This document shows, one piece after another, positions 1-8,740 of a stretch of DNA of 44,748 nucleotides (positions are counted from its first letter, which is position 1; each line of letters opens with the position of its first letter). The translations under genes and the position numbers were made by a program. Where the stretch lies: positions 27,300-72,047 of the forward strand of contig PLTD01000141.1 in assembly GCA_003165335.1 (NCBI GenBank), in the 5' to 3' direction. The DNA is from Rhodospirillales bacterium. Its GTDB lineage: Bacteria; Pseudomonadota; Alphaproteobacteria; BOG-932; Roseiterribacteraceae. The notes beneath the pieces were generated by a model. It made no database searches, had not been told where the DNA came from, and was given only the letters and a program-made list of their open reading frames with translations.

Positions 1-450
1 CGCCAGGGCTTCCGGTGGTGGGAGTTCGATCCGACCTATTACATATTGAAGTCGCTGTCGTGGGTGCGTGTGGTCCGCGACCTGAAGGCGCCGCCAGAGT
101 CGGTCTTGCGCAACGAGCACGGGTTGGGCATCAAAGTCATCGACCGCGCCGCCGAGCAACTCGCGGCCAATTTCAATTCCGAGCGGATCGCACAGGCCAT
201 TTCATCGGCACTGCACGGGCCGGAACTGACCGCGCTCCAGGAAGCCTTAAGCCGGGCCCATCACCGCGCGACCGAGGTTCTCGGCGGGCTGCACCTGCCG
301 CAACTGCCGACGCGCGACGAGTTCCTGGCAGAGGCCAAGGCCATGTTTGCACGCACGCGCTCGCTCGACGACATCGTCGACCGTGCCTACGAATTCCTGC
401 TGACCTCGGTCGGTAGCCACCTGACAGTGCAGGCGGTGCAACCGGCCTAG
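1..450 (+). CDS. Fatty acid (acyl-CoA) desaturase, C-terminal part (partial at window edge)
   Basis: The reading frame is open from the first base and ends with TAG at 448-450, giving 149 residues of a truncated protein. The first residues read RQGFRWWEFDPTYYILK, the motif that follows the last histidine box of membrane-bound delta-9 acyl-CoA desaturases, and it is followed by the usual LVRDLKAPP-like stretch. The family introduces a double bond into acyl chains in the inner membrane using a di-iron centre held by three His boxes; those boxes lie outside the window. The remaining ~110 residues form a helical tail. The gene converges on the dienelactone hydrolase gene with 8 bases between stops. 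It is probably chromosomal background flanking the catabolic island. A TTG at 46 could start a shorter ORF, but the family motif upstream makes this unlikely. Confidence 0.85.
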   Translation, partial: RQGFRWWEFDPTYYILKSLSWVRVVRDLKAPPESVLRNEHGLGIKVIDRAAEQLAANFNSERIAQAISSALHGPELTALQEALSRAHHRATEVLGGLHLPQLPTRDEFLAEAKAMFARTRSLDDIVDRAYEFLLTSVGSHLTVQAVQPA

Positions 451-458
451 CCTGAGCC

Positions 459-1160
459 TCAGCCCGATTTCAAATGACGGTCGAGAAACGCGACCGTCCG
501 TGCATCGGCCAGGGCGGCTGCTTCGGGCAGATAGCGTACGCCGTCCTTGCGGGCGAAGGCATGGTCGGCGCCCGGGTAGATATGGGCTTCGGCGTCGGGG
601 ATAGTCGCTAAACGGCGGACGATCTGCTGCTGCCCTTCGGGCGGGACGAAACGATCTTCGCCTGCGATATGCAGCATGACCGGATGGGTTATGTGAGCAG
701 CTTCATCCAGCGATTTTTCGATCCCGACGCCGTAATAGCCGACGGAGGCATCGGCGCTGGAACGGGTCGCCATCAGATAGGCGAGCTTACCGCCCAGACA
801 GTATCCCAGAGTTCCGGCGATGCCGTTGGATCGAGAGTGGCCGCGGACCCAATCCAGCGTGGCATATAGATCGTCCATCGCCTTGGCCTCGTCGAAGACC
901 GCATGGATCTTCATCGCCAAATCCCAGCCCGCGGGCGAATCCGGATCGTAATCCAGGTCGGGCTGAAACCGCCACAAAAGGTCGGGGGCGACAGCGATAT
1001 AGCCGCGCGCGGCATACTCGTCGCAGATAGCCCGCAGATTTGCGTTCACGCCGCGAATTTCGAGGATCACGACAATTGCGGGTGCCGGGCCGTCGCCCGG
1101 CGGCAGGGCCACATAGGCGTTGAAAGCACCGTCGAGCACGTCGATTCTGGCCTTGCTCAT
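459..1160 (-). CDS. Dienelactone hydrolase family protein
   Basis: 233 residues, the normal size for the family. Cytosolic alpha/beta hydrolase that opens enol-lactones or related esters. The triad is visible: nucleophile C121 in GYCLGG, D169 in AGEDRF and H200 in PGADHAF, with E34 in the LEIRGVN motif that activates the Cys in characterised dienelactone hydrolases. The start chosen is the ATG at 1160, which overlaps the stop of the upstream LLM gene as ATGA and implies translational coupling; the frame stays open 13 codons further but without support. It is the last gene of the leftward operon TauD-TauD-MFS-LLM-DLH. Next to a possible Baeyer-Villiger-type LLM enzyme, a lactonase role is reasonable but inferred. 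The true substrate is unknown. Confidence 0.9.
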   Translation of the reverse strand: MSKARIDVLDGAFNAYVALPPGDGPAPAIVVILEIRGVNANLRAICDEYAARGYIAVAPDLLWRFQPDLDYDPDSPAGWDLAMKIHAVFDEAKAMDDLYATLDWVRGHSRSNGIAGTLGYCLGGKLAYLMATRSSADASVGYYGVGIEKSLDEAAHITHPVMLHIAGEDRFVPPEGQQQIVRRLATIPDAEAHIYPGADHAFARKDGVRYLPEAAALADARTVAFLDRHLKSG

Positions 1161-2083
1161 GCCGGCCTCACTACCGCGATCACTTCGCGCGCGAACCAAT
1201 CGATATTGTCGAGGTAATGCCGCCTGTCCCGGCAGGGCAGAGCGATCGAGGTCCAGGTGACCCCGACTTCGGCCAGTGCGGCCAGTCCGTCGACGATGGG
1301 CGCGGCCTCCGGCGCGTCTGTCGTCTGCATGGTCATGGCGAAAGGCGTCATGCAGACATCCAGCGGCTTGATACGACCAATCTTGTCGCCCATCTCCTTG
1401 GCCTGCTCGATCTTGCGCTTCAGGTCTTCGACGGAGGCAATCTCGTCGGTACGCACCCGGGCGCTGAACTTGCCCTTAACCGGAAAGGGGGACCAGCCGT
1501 CGCAGGTTTCAACCGCGCGGCGAATCGCACGGTCGCCGTTGCCGCCGACCCAGATCGGCGGGTGCGGATGCTGAAGCGGAACCGGCAACGCGGTATTGCC
1601 GTCGGCCTGAAAATACTGGCCGGAAAATGCCACAGATTGGCCGGTCCAGACCAGTTTCATAAGCTCGATCGCCTCATCCATCAGTACGCCGCGCCCGGCG
1701 AATTGCGCGCCCAGAGCCTTAAATTCACCCTCCAGATAGCCCGAGCCGATCCCCATGATGACCCGCCCTCCCGACAGTACATCCAGGCTGGCCACGGACT
1801 TGGCGGTCATGAAGGGGTTGCGATAGGGGATGACGATGATATTCGCGTGAAGCTTGAGTCGGGTGGTCGCCGCCGCTGCGAATGAGAGGGCAACAAAGGG
1901 GTCCAGGGCGTGATGCCCGCCGGACTGCAGCCAGCGATCGGACGGGGCCGGATGGTCGGTCACATAGCAGGCGTCGATTCCCGCCTGCTCCAGCGCCTGG
2001 GTCATCTCGGCAATAGCCGGATAGGTCAGGAATTCGGTCGGGCTGTGCACCCGTTCGAGCGGCAGATGATAGGAAAACTTCAT
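1157..2083 (-). CDS. LLM-class flavin-dependent oxidoreductase (LLM 1)
   Basis: 308 residues with the bacterial luciferase-like TIM barrel. Family landmarks are visible: the N-terminal MKFSYHLP strand, YVTDHPAPSDRW in the region of the catalytic His/Asp, the ATTRLKLHANIIVIPYRNP segment, the SGGRVIMGIGSGYLEGEF loop that binds FMN phosphate, and PPIWVGGNGDRAIRRA. It resembles the subgroup often auto-named F420-dependent (TIGR03619-like), but no F420 genes are seen and the host is probably an FMN user. Such enzymes need reduced flavin from a separate reductase, which is absent here. It overlaps the MFS stop (ATGA at 2080-2083) and the downstream hydrolase start, so the three genes are translationally coupled. 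It is the most divergent and shortest of the five LLM proteins in the window. Confidence 0.88.
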   Translation of the reverse strand: MKFSYHLPLERVHSPTEFLTYPAIAEMTQALEQAGIDACYVTDHPAPSDRWLQSGGHHALDPFVALSFAAAATTRLKLHANIIVIPYRNPFMTAKSVASLDVLSGGRVIMGIGSGYLEGEFKALGAQFAGRGVLMDEAIELMKLVWTGQSVAFSGQYFQADGNTALPVPLQHPHPPIWVGGNGDRAIRRAVETCDGWSPFPVKGKFSARVRTDEIASVEDLKRKIEQAKEMGDKIGRIKPLDVCMTPFAMTMQTTDAPEAAPIVDGLAALAEVGVTWTSIALPCRDRRHYLDNIDWFAREVIAVVRPA

Positions 2084-3306
2084 GCTGACACCGGCGCGGC
2101 GCGGTTCATCGCGACGCTCAACATCGCCGCGACGACGAAGGCGCCGCCCAGAACAACGAAGGCGCCGTGCAGCCCGACCGCGACCGCCAACGGAGCGACG
2201 ATCACCGGATTGGCGAAGTCGCCGAGATAGCGCGCGGTATAGCCAAGGCCCGCAGCGCGCCCGCGCGCGTTCGGGCCGGCCCGAGTGATCAGCATATTAT
2301 TGGCCTGAGGGTTAAGCAGACCTGTGCCTATCCCAGAGATCGCGCAGCCGACCGCTACCTGGATCGCCCCTTGCGACAGCCCCATGACAACGATCCCGGC
2401 GCCAATCGCCGTTGCGCACAAGGCCAGCATCGCACGGTCGCCGAAGCGATGGCGCAACGGGCCGTACATCGCCGAGCCCGCACCGACCATCAGCGCGCTC
2501 GAAGACAGAACCAGGGAATTGACCGAGGGCTTCATCACCCCATTCGCCGCCAGCAGGAACGACACTTGAAGCGTCGGCATAAAGGAGCCGACGAACAAGG
2601 CGGTGATAACTGCGATCGGCACCCATAATGCGATCAGCGCCGCCCAGGCATCGGGCTGGGCGGCTGCGCGCGGCAAGCGGTCGGCGCGCGCCGGCCGCTT
2701 GGGAATGGCGACCGCGGCGGCCAGAAACACCAGAAAGGCGATCAGATAAAGCGCGAATGGTGCGCGCCAGCCCGCCCATTCGGCCAGCGGCCCGGCGGCC
2801 ATGATGATCGACAAGGCTGCGAGGGCTCCGACTGCGGCCTGATAACCCAGAACCCGGGCGCGCATATCGGCCTCGAAATACTCGCTGATCATTATCAGCG
2901 TGGCAGTGACGATGCCCGCCGCCGAAACGCCGAGAATAAAGCGCGTGGCGACCAGCAGACGGATATCGTCCAGATAGAGGCCGGCAGACCCGCTAAAGCC
3001 GAAGACCAACAGGATCACCAAAAGGAAATTGCGTGCGCCTACCCGTTCGATCACCCAGCCGGTGATCGGTGCGCCGATCATGATGCCGATCGATGGAACG
3101 GTCGCGATCCCATAGGCCACCGTCTTGCCATAGCCGCCGCTACCGAAATGATCGGACAGCATATGCATGATCGGTGACACCGCGGTGACGACAAGCGCAA
3201 CAAAGGTCGTCCCTGAGAGCATCACCATGATCGCCAGCCAGGTCTGAAGGCGGGAAAGCGGCTTGCCGCTCGCCGGATCGATCAAAACCAGCCTTGGGGC
3301 TGACAT
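2080..3306 (-). CDS. MFS transporter
   Basis: 408 residues with about twelve hydrophobic helices separated by short charged loops, the standard layout of a major facilitator. After TM2 comes the GWVIERVGARNFL segment, equivalent to the family's loop 2-3 motif GxxxDRxGRR, and a long central loop (KRPARADRLPRAAAQPD) joins the two six-helix halves. Located in the inner membrane, it probably imports the substrate or exports an intermediate of the TauD/LLM operon. The ATG at 3306 (MSAPRLVLI) is preferred over the TTG three codons earlier, with GGA five bases upstream. Its stop overlaps the LLM 1 start. The substrate cannot be read from sequence; location between dioxygenases and a monooxygenase suggests uptake of their substrate. 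Confidence 0.9.
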   Translation of the reverse strand: MSAPRLVLIDPASGKPLSRLQTWLAIMVMLSGTTFVALVVTAVSPIMHMLSDHFGSGGYGKTVAYGIATVPSIGIMIGAPITGWVIERVGARNFLLVILLVFGFSGSAGLYLDDIRLLVATRFILGVSAAGIVTATLIMISEYFEADMRARVLGYQAAVGALAALSIIMAAGPLAEWAGWRAPFALYLIAFLVFLAAAVAIPKRPARADRLPRAAAQPDAWAALIALWVPIAVITALFVGSFMPTLQVSFLLAANGVMKPSVNSLVLSSSALMVGAGSAMYGPLRHRFGDRAMLALCATAIGAGIVVMGLSQGAIQVAVGCAISGIGTGLLNPQANNMLITRAGPNARGRAAGLGYTARYLGDFANPVIVAPLAVAVGLHGAFVVLGGAFVVAAMLSVAMNRAAPVSA

Positions 3307-3345
3307 AGTATCCAATGAAATCCCCTGTTCTTACTGCTTCGGCCG

Positions 3346-4236
3346 CTACGACACGGCTCTGTTACCGGACACATTACTCGGCCCGACGGGTTTGTCGCCC
3401 GCGATCGATACGCGCTGCATCACCCGCCGCGACGTATAATCCGCCACGGCATAATGCTGAAGCGCGCGGTTGTCCCAGAAAGCGACATCGCCCACTTTCC
3501 AGTGCAGCCGGACTTGGAATTCCGGACTGTTCACATGACGGTTGAGAAAGCGCAGCAGCATATCGCTTTCGGTCTGTGTGAGCCCGTCGATCGAGGCTGT
3601 CCAGTTGGCGTTTACGTTCAGCATTTTCGTGCCAGTTTCGGGATGGACCCGAACCACCGGGTGTGAGACCGGGGGCCATTGGGAAAGGCTGTCGCGTACG
3701 CTGGCGCCGGCGACATGTTTGGTTCGCTCCACCATAAGTTCCAGAGAATTGGTTGCTGTCAGGCCGTCCAGAAACGACTGCATAGCCGGCGACAGAGCGT
3801 TATAGGCGGCGCTCATACTGGCGAAACAAGTGTCACCTCCGACGTGTGGCATGATGCGCGCTTGGAGGATCGCGCCCATCGGCGGCGTTTCCATATAGGT
3901 GGCATCGGCGTGCCAGGAATCGGCCCCCTCCCCCTTCGGGGCGACCTGGTCCAGCATCAGAACCTCGGGCCGCTCGGACAATTTCGTGCGAAACAGGGGC
4001 ATATCTATCTCGCCGAAATAATTGGCGAAGCGCACGTGCTCGTCCACGGACAACAGAGGCTGATTACGGAAGAACAGCACGAAATGTTCGCGCAAGGCAG
4101 CCCGAATGGTGGCAAGGGTCTCTAGGTCCAACGGCTGCGACAGGTCGACACCGGTCACATCGGCACCGACGGCGGCGGTTACCGGCTCGATCAATACCTG
4201 CTTTCCGGCCAGCCTTACGTCCAAAAAAACCCCCAA
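3346..4236 (-). CDS. TauD/TfdA-family Fe(II)/2-oxoglutarate dioxygenase, paralogue A
   Basis: 296 residues. Predicted Fe ligands are H109 and D111 in SWHADATY and H261 in LQHYAVADY; R271 and R275 in RRVMQRVSI match the 2-oxoglutarate-binding arginines of TauD, and GDKPVGP follows as in taurine dioxygenase. The family hydroxylates next to a sulfonate, sulfate ester or aryloxy carbon, releasing the leaving group, with succinate and CO2 as co-products. The gene is a tandem duplicate of the next one, with most positions identical by eye. The start is odd: no ATG or GTG exists in the N-terminal region, so TTG at 4236 is used here by default; alignment with the paralogue suggests the native start would fall about ten codons later. 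The distal strand and catalytic core are intact. Substrate unknown. Confidence 0.87.
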   Translation of the reverse strand: MGVFLDVRLAGKQVLIEPVTAAVGADVTGVDLSQPLDLETLATIRAALREHFVLFFRNQPLLSVDEHVRFANYFGEIDMPLFRTKLSERPEVLMLDQVAPKGEGADSWHADATYMETPPMGAILQARIMPHVGGDTCFASMSAAYNALSPAMQSFLDGLTATNSLELMVERTKHVAGASVRDSLSQWPPVSHPVVRVHPETGTKMLNVNANWTASIDGLTQTESDMLLRFLNRHVNSPEFQVRLHWKVGDVAFWDNRALQHYAVADYTSRRVMQRVSIAGDKPVGPSNVSGNRAVS

Positions 4237-4268
4237 GTTCCCGCCGCGCCGCCCGTAAAGCCCAAGCG

Positions 4269-5117
4269 TTATGAGTCCATCTTAGCGGGTCCGAACGGTT
4301 TGTCGCCGGTGATCGTGACACGCTGCATCACACGGCGCGAAGTATAGTCGGCCACCGCATAATGCTGGACTGCGCGGTTGTCCCAGAAGGCCACGTCGCC
4401 CTGGTTCCAATGCAAGCGGACCTGAAATTCTGGGCTCTTCACATGGTCCAGCAGGAATCGGAGCAAGGCGGCGCTTTCCTCGCGCGCCAGCCCATCAATC
4501 GACTGCGTCCAGTTCGCGTTGACGTTCAGCATCTTGGCGCCCGTTTCGGGATGAACGCGCACTACAGGATGCGAAACCGGGGGCCAGGCCGAAAGACTGT
4601 CGCGAAGAGATGCGCCGGCGACATGCTTGGTCCGTTCCACCATCTGTTCCAGTGAATGGGTCGCGGTCAGACCGTCTAGGAAGCCCTGCATCACCGGCGA
4701 CAAGGCGTTATAGGCGGCGATCATGCTGGAAAAACAAGTGTCGCCGCCAATATTGGGCAGTGTCCGCGCCTGCAGGATCGACCCCATCGGTGGGGTTTGC
4801 ATATAGGTGTTGTCGGCGTGCCAGGAGTCAGCGCCCTCCCCCTTCGGCGCCACCTGATCCAGCACCAGAACCTCCGGCCGTTCGGACGACTTGGTGCGGA
4901 ACAGCGGCAGATCGACCTCGCCAAAATATTTGGCGAAGCGCACATGTTCGTCGACCGACAGCAATGGCTGGTCGCGGAAGAACAGCACCAGATGATCGGT
5001 CATAGCCTGACGCAGGGTCTTGACCGTATCGCCGTTCAGCGGCTGAGACAGATTCAAGCCGCGCACATTTGCCCCCACTGACGCCGTGGACGGTTCAATT
5101 CTTATACTGACCGACAT
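4269..5117 (-). CDS. TauD/TfdA-family Fe(II)/2-oxoglutarate dioxygenase, paralogue B
   Basis: 282 residues from the ATG at 5117 (MSVSIRIEP). This start is chosen because the strong ribosome site GGGGGAG (complement of 5124-5130) stands six bases upstream; GTG at 5132 and ATG at 5123 are in frame but sit before or directly on the Shine-Dalgarno sequence. Motifs are as in paralogue A: SWHADNTY gives HxD, VQHYAVADY the distal His, RRVMQRVTI the 2OG-binding Arg residues, and GDKPFGP follows. It is the first gene of the leftward operon, directly behind the divergent promoter region 5118-5322. Two copies with nearly the same active-site motifs may split closely related substrates or stereoisomers; this is inference. 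Confidence 0.9.
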   Translation of the reverse strand: MSVSIRIEPSTASVGANVRGLNLSQPLNGDTVKTLRQAMTDHLVLFFRDQPLLSVDEHVRFAKYFGEVDLPLFRTKSSERPEVLVLDQVAPKGEGADSWHADNTYMQTPPMGSILQARTLPNIGGDTCFSSMIAAYNALSPVMQGFLDGLTATHSLEQMVERTKHVAGASLRDSLSAWPPVSHPVVRVHPETGAKMLNVNANWTQSIDGLAREESAALLRFLLDHVKSPEFQVRLHWNQGDVAFWDNRAVQHYAVADYTSRRVMQRVTITGDKPFGPAKMDS

Positions 5118-5187
5118 CCCCATCTCCCCCACGCGGGCACAGCGGCTGCCCGATATTCCCGAAAAGCTTAGTGACGCGATTTATCAA

Positions 5188-5225
5188 AAGCAACCATTTG
5201 CTTGGTTTCCGATTACCTATAAGAT
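5188..5225. promoter_or_regulatory. Divergent promoter region with a KstR2-like operator copy
   Basis: Bases 5188-5205 read AAGCAACCATTTGCTTGG. On the minus strand this is CCAAGCAAATGGTTGCTT, with perfect AAGCAA/TTGCTT arms and a four-base centre. It matches the outer part of the palindrome found at 23263, 26061 and 31297, but differs in the core. For the rightward direction, TTGCTT at 5198-5203 and TAAGAT at 5220-5225 form a -35/-10 pair with a 16-base spacer, so the palindrome would overlap the -35. The element lies between the dioxygenase start at 5117 and the amidohydrolase start at 5323, so one regulator could control both arms. Confidence 0.5.
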
Positions 5226-5322
5226 TGATCGAAACACCATGGGTCGGCATGCTATCCTATAGCGGATAAGCGGCCGATCGATGCTGAGCAGTTTGTGACG
5301 GGATGGAAAGAGGAATTCGGGG

Positions 5323-7056
5323 ATGAGCGATCAAAAGAGCGAGTATGACCTGATCATCCGAGGCGGCATGGTCGTCGACGGCTCCGGCCTGCCGCGCCGC
5401 CGTGTCGATGTCGGCATCCGCGACGGCAAGGTCGCCAAGCTGGCTCACCTGGAAGGCCATACGGCCGAGCAGGAAATCGATGCCAAGGGAATGATCGTCG
5501 CCCCGGGCATCGTCGACGCCCACACGCATTACGATCCGCAGATCACCTTCGATCCCTATGCCACCATGTCCTGCTATCATGGCGTGACCACGATCATGGC
5601 CGGCAATTGCGGATTTTCGGTCGCGCCCTGCAAGCCGCAGGACCGCGAATTCCTTCAGGGAATTTTCGCCCGGGTCGAAGATATGGACCCGATCGCGATG
5701 AGCGGTATTACCTGGGACCAGTTCGAAACCTTCAAGGAATTCCTGGACAGCCGCAAAGGCCGACTGGGGGTCAATTTCGCCTGCTATATCGGCCACTCCA
5801 ACCTGCGCCGCTGGGTGATGGGCGAAGACGCGAACAAGCGCGCCGCGACCGATGCCGAAATCGCCGCCATGTGCAAGATGGTGGGCGAAGCGATGGATGC
5901 GGGTGCCGCCGGGTTTTCCTCATCCGCTGCACCGACCCATCTGGATATTCATGACAAGCCGGTACCATCGCGCCTGGCCGAACCCAAGGAGGTTCTGGCG
6001 CTGGTGACCGAAGTCGGCAAGCACGGCGCGGGTTCGATCGCCTATCTGCCGTCCAGCGCCATCGGCGGCATCACCAAGGAAGACCAGGAATTCATGATCT
6101 CGCTGGGCCAGGCGAGCGGCCTGCCGGTGATTATGCAGGGGCTGGGTGGGCGAAACAAAGTCGATGCCCCGACCGCGACCTGGGAAGCCTCGCAGATATT
6201 CCTCGACGATGCGGTCAAGCGCGGCGGCCCGGTCTTTTCGTTGCTGATCACCCGACCGTTCGACCGGTCGCTGGTGATCGGGCCGGCGAATCTGCATTAC
6301 CGTGCGGTCCCGTCCTGGATGAATATGCTGAACCTGCCCGAAGCGGAACGCGCGGCACTGCTGCGTGACCCGAAGGCGCGCGAAGAACTTCGACGCGCGG
6401 TCGAGAATTACAACCGAGACCCGACGAAGGGTACCACCGTACCTCCGCCCATCTGGCCGACAGTCTTTGTCGATCGGGTTGCCGACCCGGCGCATAAGGC
6501 TCTGGAAGGCCGCTCGATCCAGGAACTGGCCGACGAACAGGGCAAAGCCCCGGCCGACGTCATTCTGGATCTGGCGCTCGCCGAGGATTTCAAGACCGAA
6601 TTCCGTTGGCGCACCGAAAGTCCGGATTGGCGCGACGCGGTCGGCACCGCGCAGCATGACCCGCGCATGCTTATCGGCACATCGGACGGCGGCGCTCATC
6701 TGGCCAAGGATGACGGCGCGGATTGGAGCTCCTATTTCCTGCGCTCCTGGGTCATCGACCGGAAGGTCTGGACTCTTGAGGAGGGCGTGCGCCAGATCAC
6801 CCAGATCCCGGCGGCTTTGCTGGGGTTGAATGACCGCGGAGTGATCAAGGTCGGCGGCTGGGCCGACATCATGATCTTCGACCCGGAAACAATCGGCCCA
6901 TGGAAAAAGGAATTCACTCACGACCTGCCCGGAGGCGTCGGCCGGGTGAAAGCCTGGGGCAAGGGCGTCAAGGCGACCATCGTCAACGGCCAACCGATTG
7001 TTCTGGACGGAAAGCTGACTGACAGGCTACCCGGCCATGTCGTGGCCCCGCACTGA
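5323..7056 (+). CDS. N-acyl-D-amino-acid deacylase family amidohydrolase
   Basis: 577 residues, the usual size for D-aminoacylase-type members of the amidohydrolase superfamily. The N-terminal small beta domain (YDLIIRGGMVVDGSG) leads into the metal motif GIVDAHTHYD (H67, H69). The metal-bridging Cys characteristic of the family follows in GNCGFSVAP (C96), and the C-terminal TSDGGAHLAKDD supplies the late Asp. The family hydrolyses N-acyl bonds of D-amino acids or related cyclic and linear amides in the cytosol. It heads the rightward arm, whose next start (7067) follows after ten bases. Its presence beside dioxygenases suggests that an amide or acylated compound is processed here, or that the family fold has been reused on another substrate. 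Confident on family, not on substrate. Confidence 0.9.
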   Translation: MSDQKSEYDLIIRGGMVVDGSGLPRRRVDVGIRDGKVAKLAHLEGHTAEQEIDAKGMIVAPGIVDAHTHYDPQITFDPYATMSCYHGVTTIMAGNCGFSVAPCKPQDREFLQGIFARVEDMDPIAMSGITWDQFETFKEFLDSRKGRLGVNFACYIGHSNLRRWVMGEDANKRAATDAEIAAMCKMVGEAMDAGAAGFSSSAAPTHLDIHDKPVPSRLAEPKEVLALVTEVGKHGAGSIAYLPSSAIGGITKEDQEFMISLGQASGLPVIMQGLGGRNKVDAPTATWEASQIFLDDAVKRGGPVFSLLITRPFDRSLVIGPANLHYRAVPSWMNMLNLPEAERAALLRDPKAREELRRAVENYNRDPTKGTTVPPPIWPTVFVDRVADPAHKALEGRSIQELADEQGKAPADVILDLALAEDFKTEFRWRTESPDWRDAVGTAQHDPRMLIGTSDGGAHLAKDDGADWSSYFLRSWVIDRKVWTLEEGVRQITQIPAALLGLNDRGVIKVGGWADIMIFDPETIGPWKKEFTHDLPGGVGRVKAWGKGVKATIVNGQPIVLDGKLTDRLPGHVVAPH

Positions 7057-7066
7057 GGATCGCCGG

Positions 7067-7777
7067 ATGCTCTCCGCCATTCCCTCTGAAGCCCTGTCGC
7101 GCAACGCGCTCCAGGTCAGCCCGGAGGGCGCGTCAGCAACCGATTTCATCGGCAGGCGCAAGGATACGTCCGATCATCCCTTGGCCTTCCTGGTTAACGG
7201 TCCACCGGCCTATGTGATCCCGCCGCATTTTCACGAGATCGACCAGTTTCAGATTTTCGTCGGCGGCAGCGCAACCTTGGGCAAGCACGCGGTCGCTCCC
7301 GGATCGGTCCATTATGCCGACGCCTACACGCCCTATGGGCCTATCACAGCGACGGGTGACGGCTTTAACTATTTGACGCTGCGGCCGAAATCGATCATCG
7401 GCTATCACGAGATGCCTGGCGGCGGGCCATTGCTGAAGCCCGTCAACGAGGCACGCGGCCGTCGCGGCCGGATGATGGTCGCCGATATTTTGCCCGGCCT
7501 GCCGGAAAGGAACGCTCGACAGGCGCTGTTCGACGAGGATGACGGCGTCGCCGCCTATCGCTTGTCAGCCAAGCCCGGAGCCGACCTGCCCCATCCCGAT
7601 GTCGGTCACGGCGGGGCCTATTACGTGGTTCTGGAGGGGGAGATCACGGTCGACGGTCAGGCCTATCCTCCGCGATCCTGCATTTGGGTAGAGGAACATG
7701 AAACCCCGCCCGATATGATAGCTGGCGGAGACGGTGCGACAGTGGCTTTCATGTCCTTCGCGCGTCAAACGGACTGA
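7067..7777 (+). CDS. Bicupin-type protein
   Basis: 236 residues from the ATG at 7067, with GAGGA at 7055-7059 seven bases upstream; the frame is open from 7037 but that stretch overlaps the amidohydrolase stop. Two cupin-like halves are visible: the first with PPHFHEIDQFQIFVGG (H54, H56, Q60 as candidate metal ligands) and the second with YYVVLEGEITVDGQ and WVEEHETPP near the end. The second half seems to lack the full HxH set, so probably only the N-terminal barrel binds metal. Cupins of this type can be dioxygenases, isomerases or binding proteins. The gene lies between the amidohydrolase and a third TauD-type dioxygenase in one operon. No specific function can be assigned. Confidence 0.8.
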   Translation: MLSAIPSEALSRNALQVSPEGASATDFIGRRKDTSDHPLAFLVNGPPAYVIPPHFHEIDQFQIFVGGSATLGKHAVAPGSVHYADAYTPYGPITATGDGFNYLTLRPKSIIGYHEMPGGGPLLKPVNEARGRRGRMMVADILPGLPERNARQALFDEDDGVAAYRLSAKPGADLPHPDVGHGGAYYVVLEGEITVDGQAYPPRSCIWVEEHETPPDMIAGGDGATVAFMSFARQTD

Positions 7778-7786
7778 CCTGGAGCG

Positions 7787-8740
7787 ATGTCACTCGGCAC
7801 TAAGCCGCTGCCGGTCGGCGTCGAGGTGACCGGGCTCGACGCGACACAGCCGATACCGGACGGCGTCCGGAGCCAACTGCTCGATATCTTCATCCGGCAC
7901 GGCGTGCTGCTGTTTCGCAACGCCGGGGAGTCGGCCGAAGCGCACATGCGGGTGGCCAAGTGTTTCGGGGAGTTGGAATGCCACTCGATCAAGGAAAGCT
8001 GGGTTGAGGGCAACCCGCATCTGATCGATATTTCCTATGTCCCGCCGCCTCCGGGCAAGCCATCGGTGACCCAGCCGATCTATGAGGTGGACGGCCGCAG
8101 GATGGCGGGATGGCTGCCCTGGCATACCGACCAGTGTTTCATGCCGAAGCTATCGCGCGGCGGCGTCCTGCGCATGATCCAGGTTCCGCCCGAGGGCGGG
8201 GCCACCGGTTTTCGCGACAAGATCGCGCTCTATGCCAGCCTGCCGGATAGACTAAAGCGGCGGATCAAAAACCGCTCGGTGATATACCGCTTCCAACCCC
8301 AGGCGACCCTCCACAAGTTCGGCAGGCCCGACGGTTTGAAGCTCATCAGCACCTCGTCCGCGATGGAGTCGATCTTAGACCGGCTGGAGCGGGATTTCCC
8401 CCCCTCGGTTCATCCGCTGGTCTATGCCCAGGCCGAGACCGGACGGAAAGTACTCAATATTTCGCCGGCCTATGCCGTCGGCATTGAGGGCATGGACAGC
8501 GCGGCTGGCGACGCGCTGCTGGAGGAAGTGATCGAATACTGCCTGACCTCCGACGCCGTCTATCACCATCCCTGGCAGAACGGCGACATGGTCGCCTGGG
8601 ACAACTGGCGCATTCTCCACAATGCCGAAGGCACCCCGGAGCACCACACGCGCCTCGTCCAGCGCATCAGTATCGCAGGCGACTACGGGCTCGGGCGGCA
8701 GTTGGTTGAATCCGGCAGGGAGTTCCAGCAAGTACTGTGA
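7787..8740 (+). CDS. TauD/TfdA-family Fe(II)/2-oxoglutarate dioxygenase, third and divergent copy
   Basis: 317 residues, with TGGAG five bases before the ATG at 7787. Predicted Fe ligands are H113 and D115 in PWHTDQCF and H278 in RILHNAEG; R289 and R293 in HTRLVQRISI fit the 2OG-binding positions. It is clearly in the TauD/TfdA family but only distantly related to the tandem pair at 3346-5117; it has a longer segment before the HxD motif (YVPPPPGKPSVTQPIYEVDG). The motif ILHNAEGTPEHHTR resembles TfdA-like and carnitine/gamma-butyrobetaine-type relatives more than TauD itself. Its stop codon overlaps the GTG start of the decayed serine hydrolase. It probably acts on the same compound class as the rest of the divergent block. 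Confidence 0.88.
   Translation: MSLGTKPLPVGVEVTGLDATQPIPDGVRSQLLDIFIRHGVLLFRNAGESAEAHMRVAKCFGELECHSIKESWVEGNPHLIDISYVPPPPGKPSVTQPIYEVDGRRMAGWLPWHTDQCFMPKLSRGGVLRMIQVPPEGGATGFRDKIALYASLPDRLKRRIKNRSVIYRFQPQATLHKFGRPDGLKLISTSSAMESILDRLERDFPPSVHPLVYAQAETGRKVLNISPAYAVGIEGMDSAAGDALLEEVIEYCLTSDAVYHHPWQNGDMVAWDNWRILHNAEGTPEHHTRLVQRISIAGDYGLGRQLVESGREFQQVL

Noticed and set aside
448-475. CTGAGcCTCAG palindrome between the convergent first genes as terminator
   Set aside because: The stem is only five bases with a one-base loop and lacks a T tract; too weak to list.
5920-6993. Open frame of 357 codons on the minus strand
   Set aside because: Antisense to the amidohydrolase gene; no recognisable domain.
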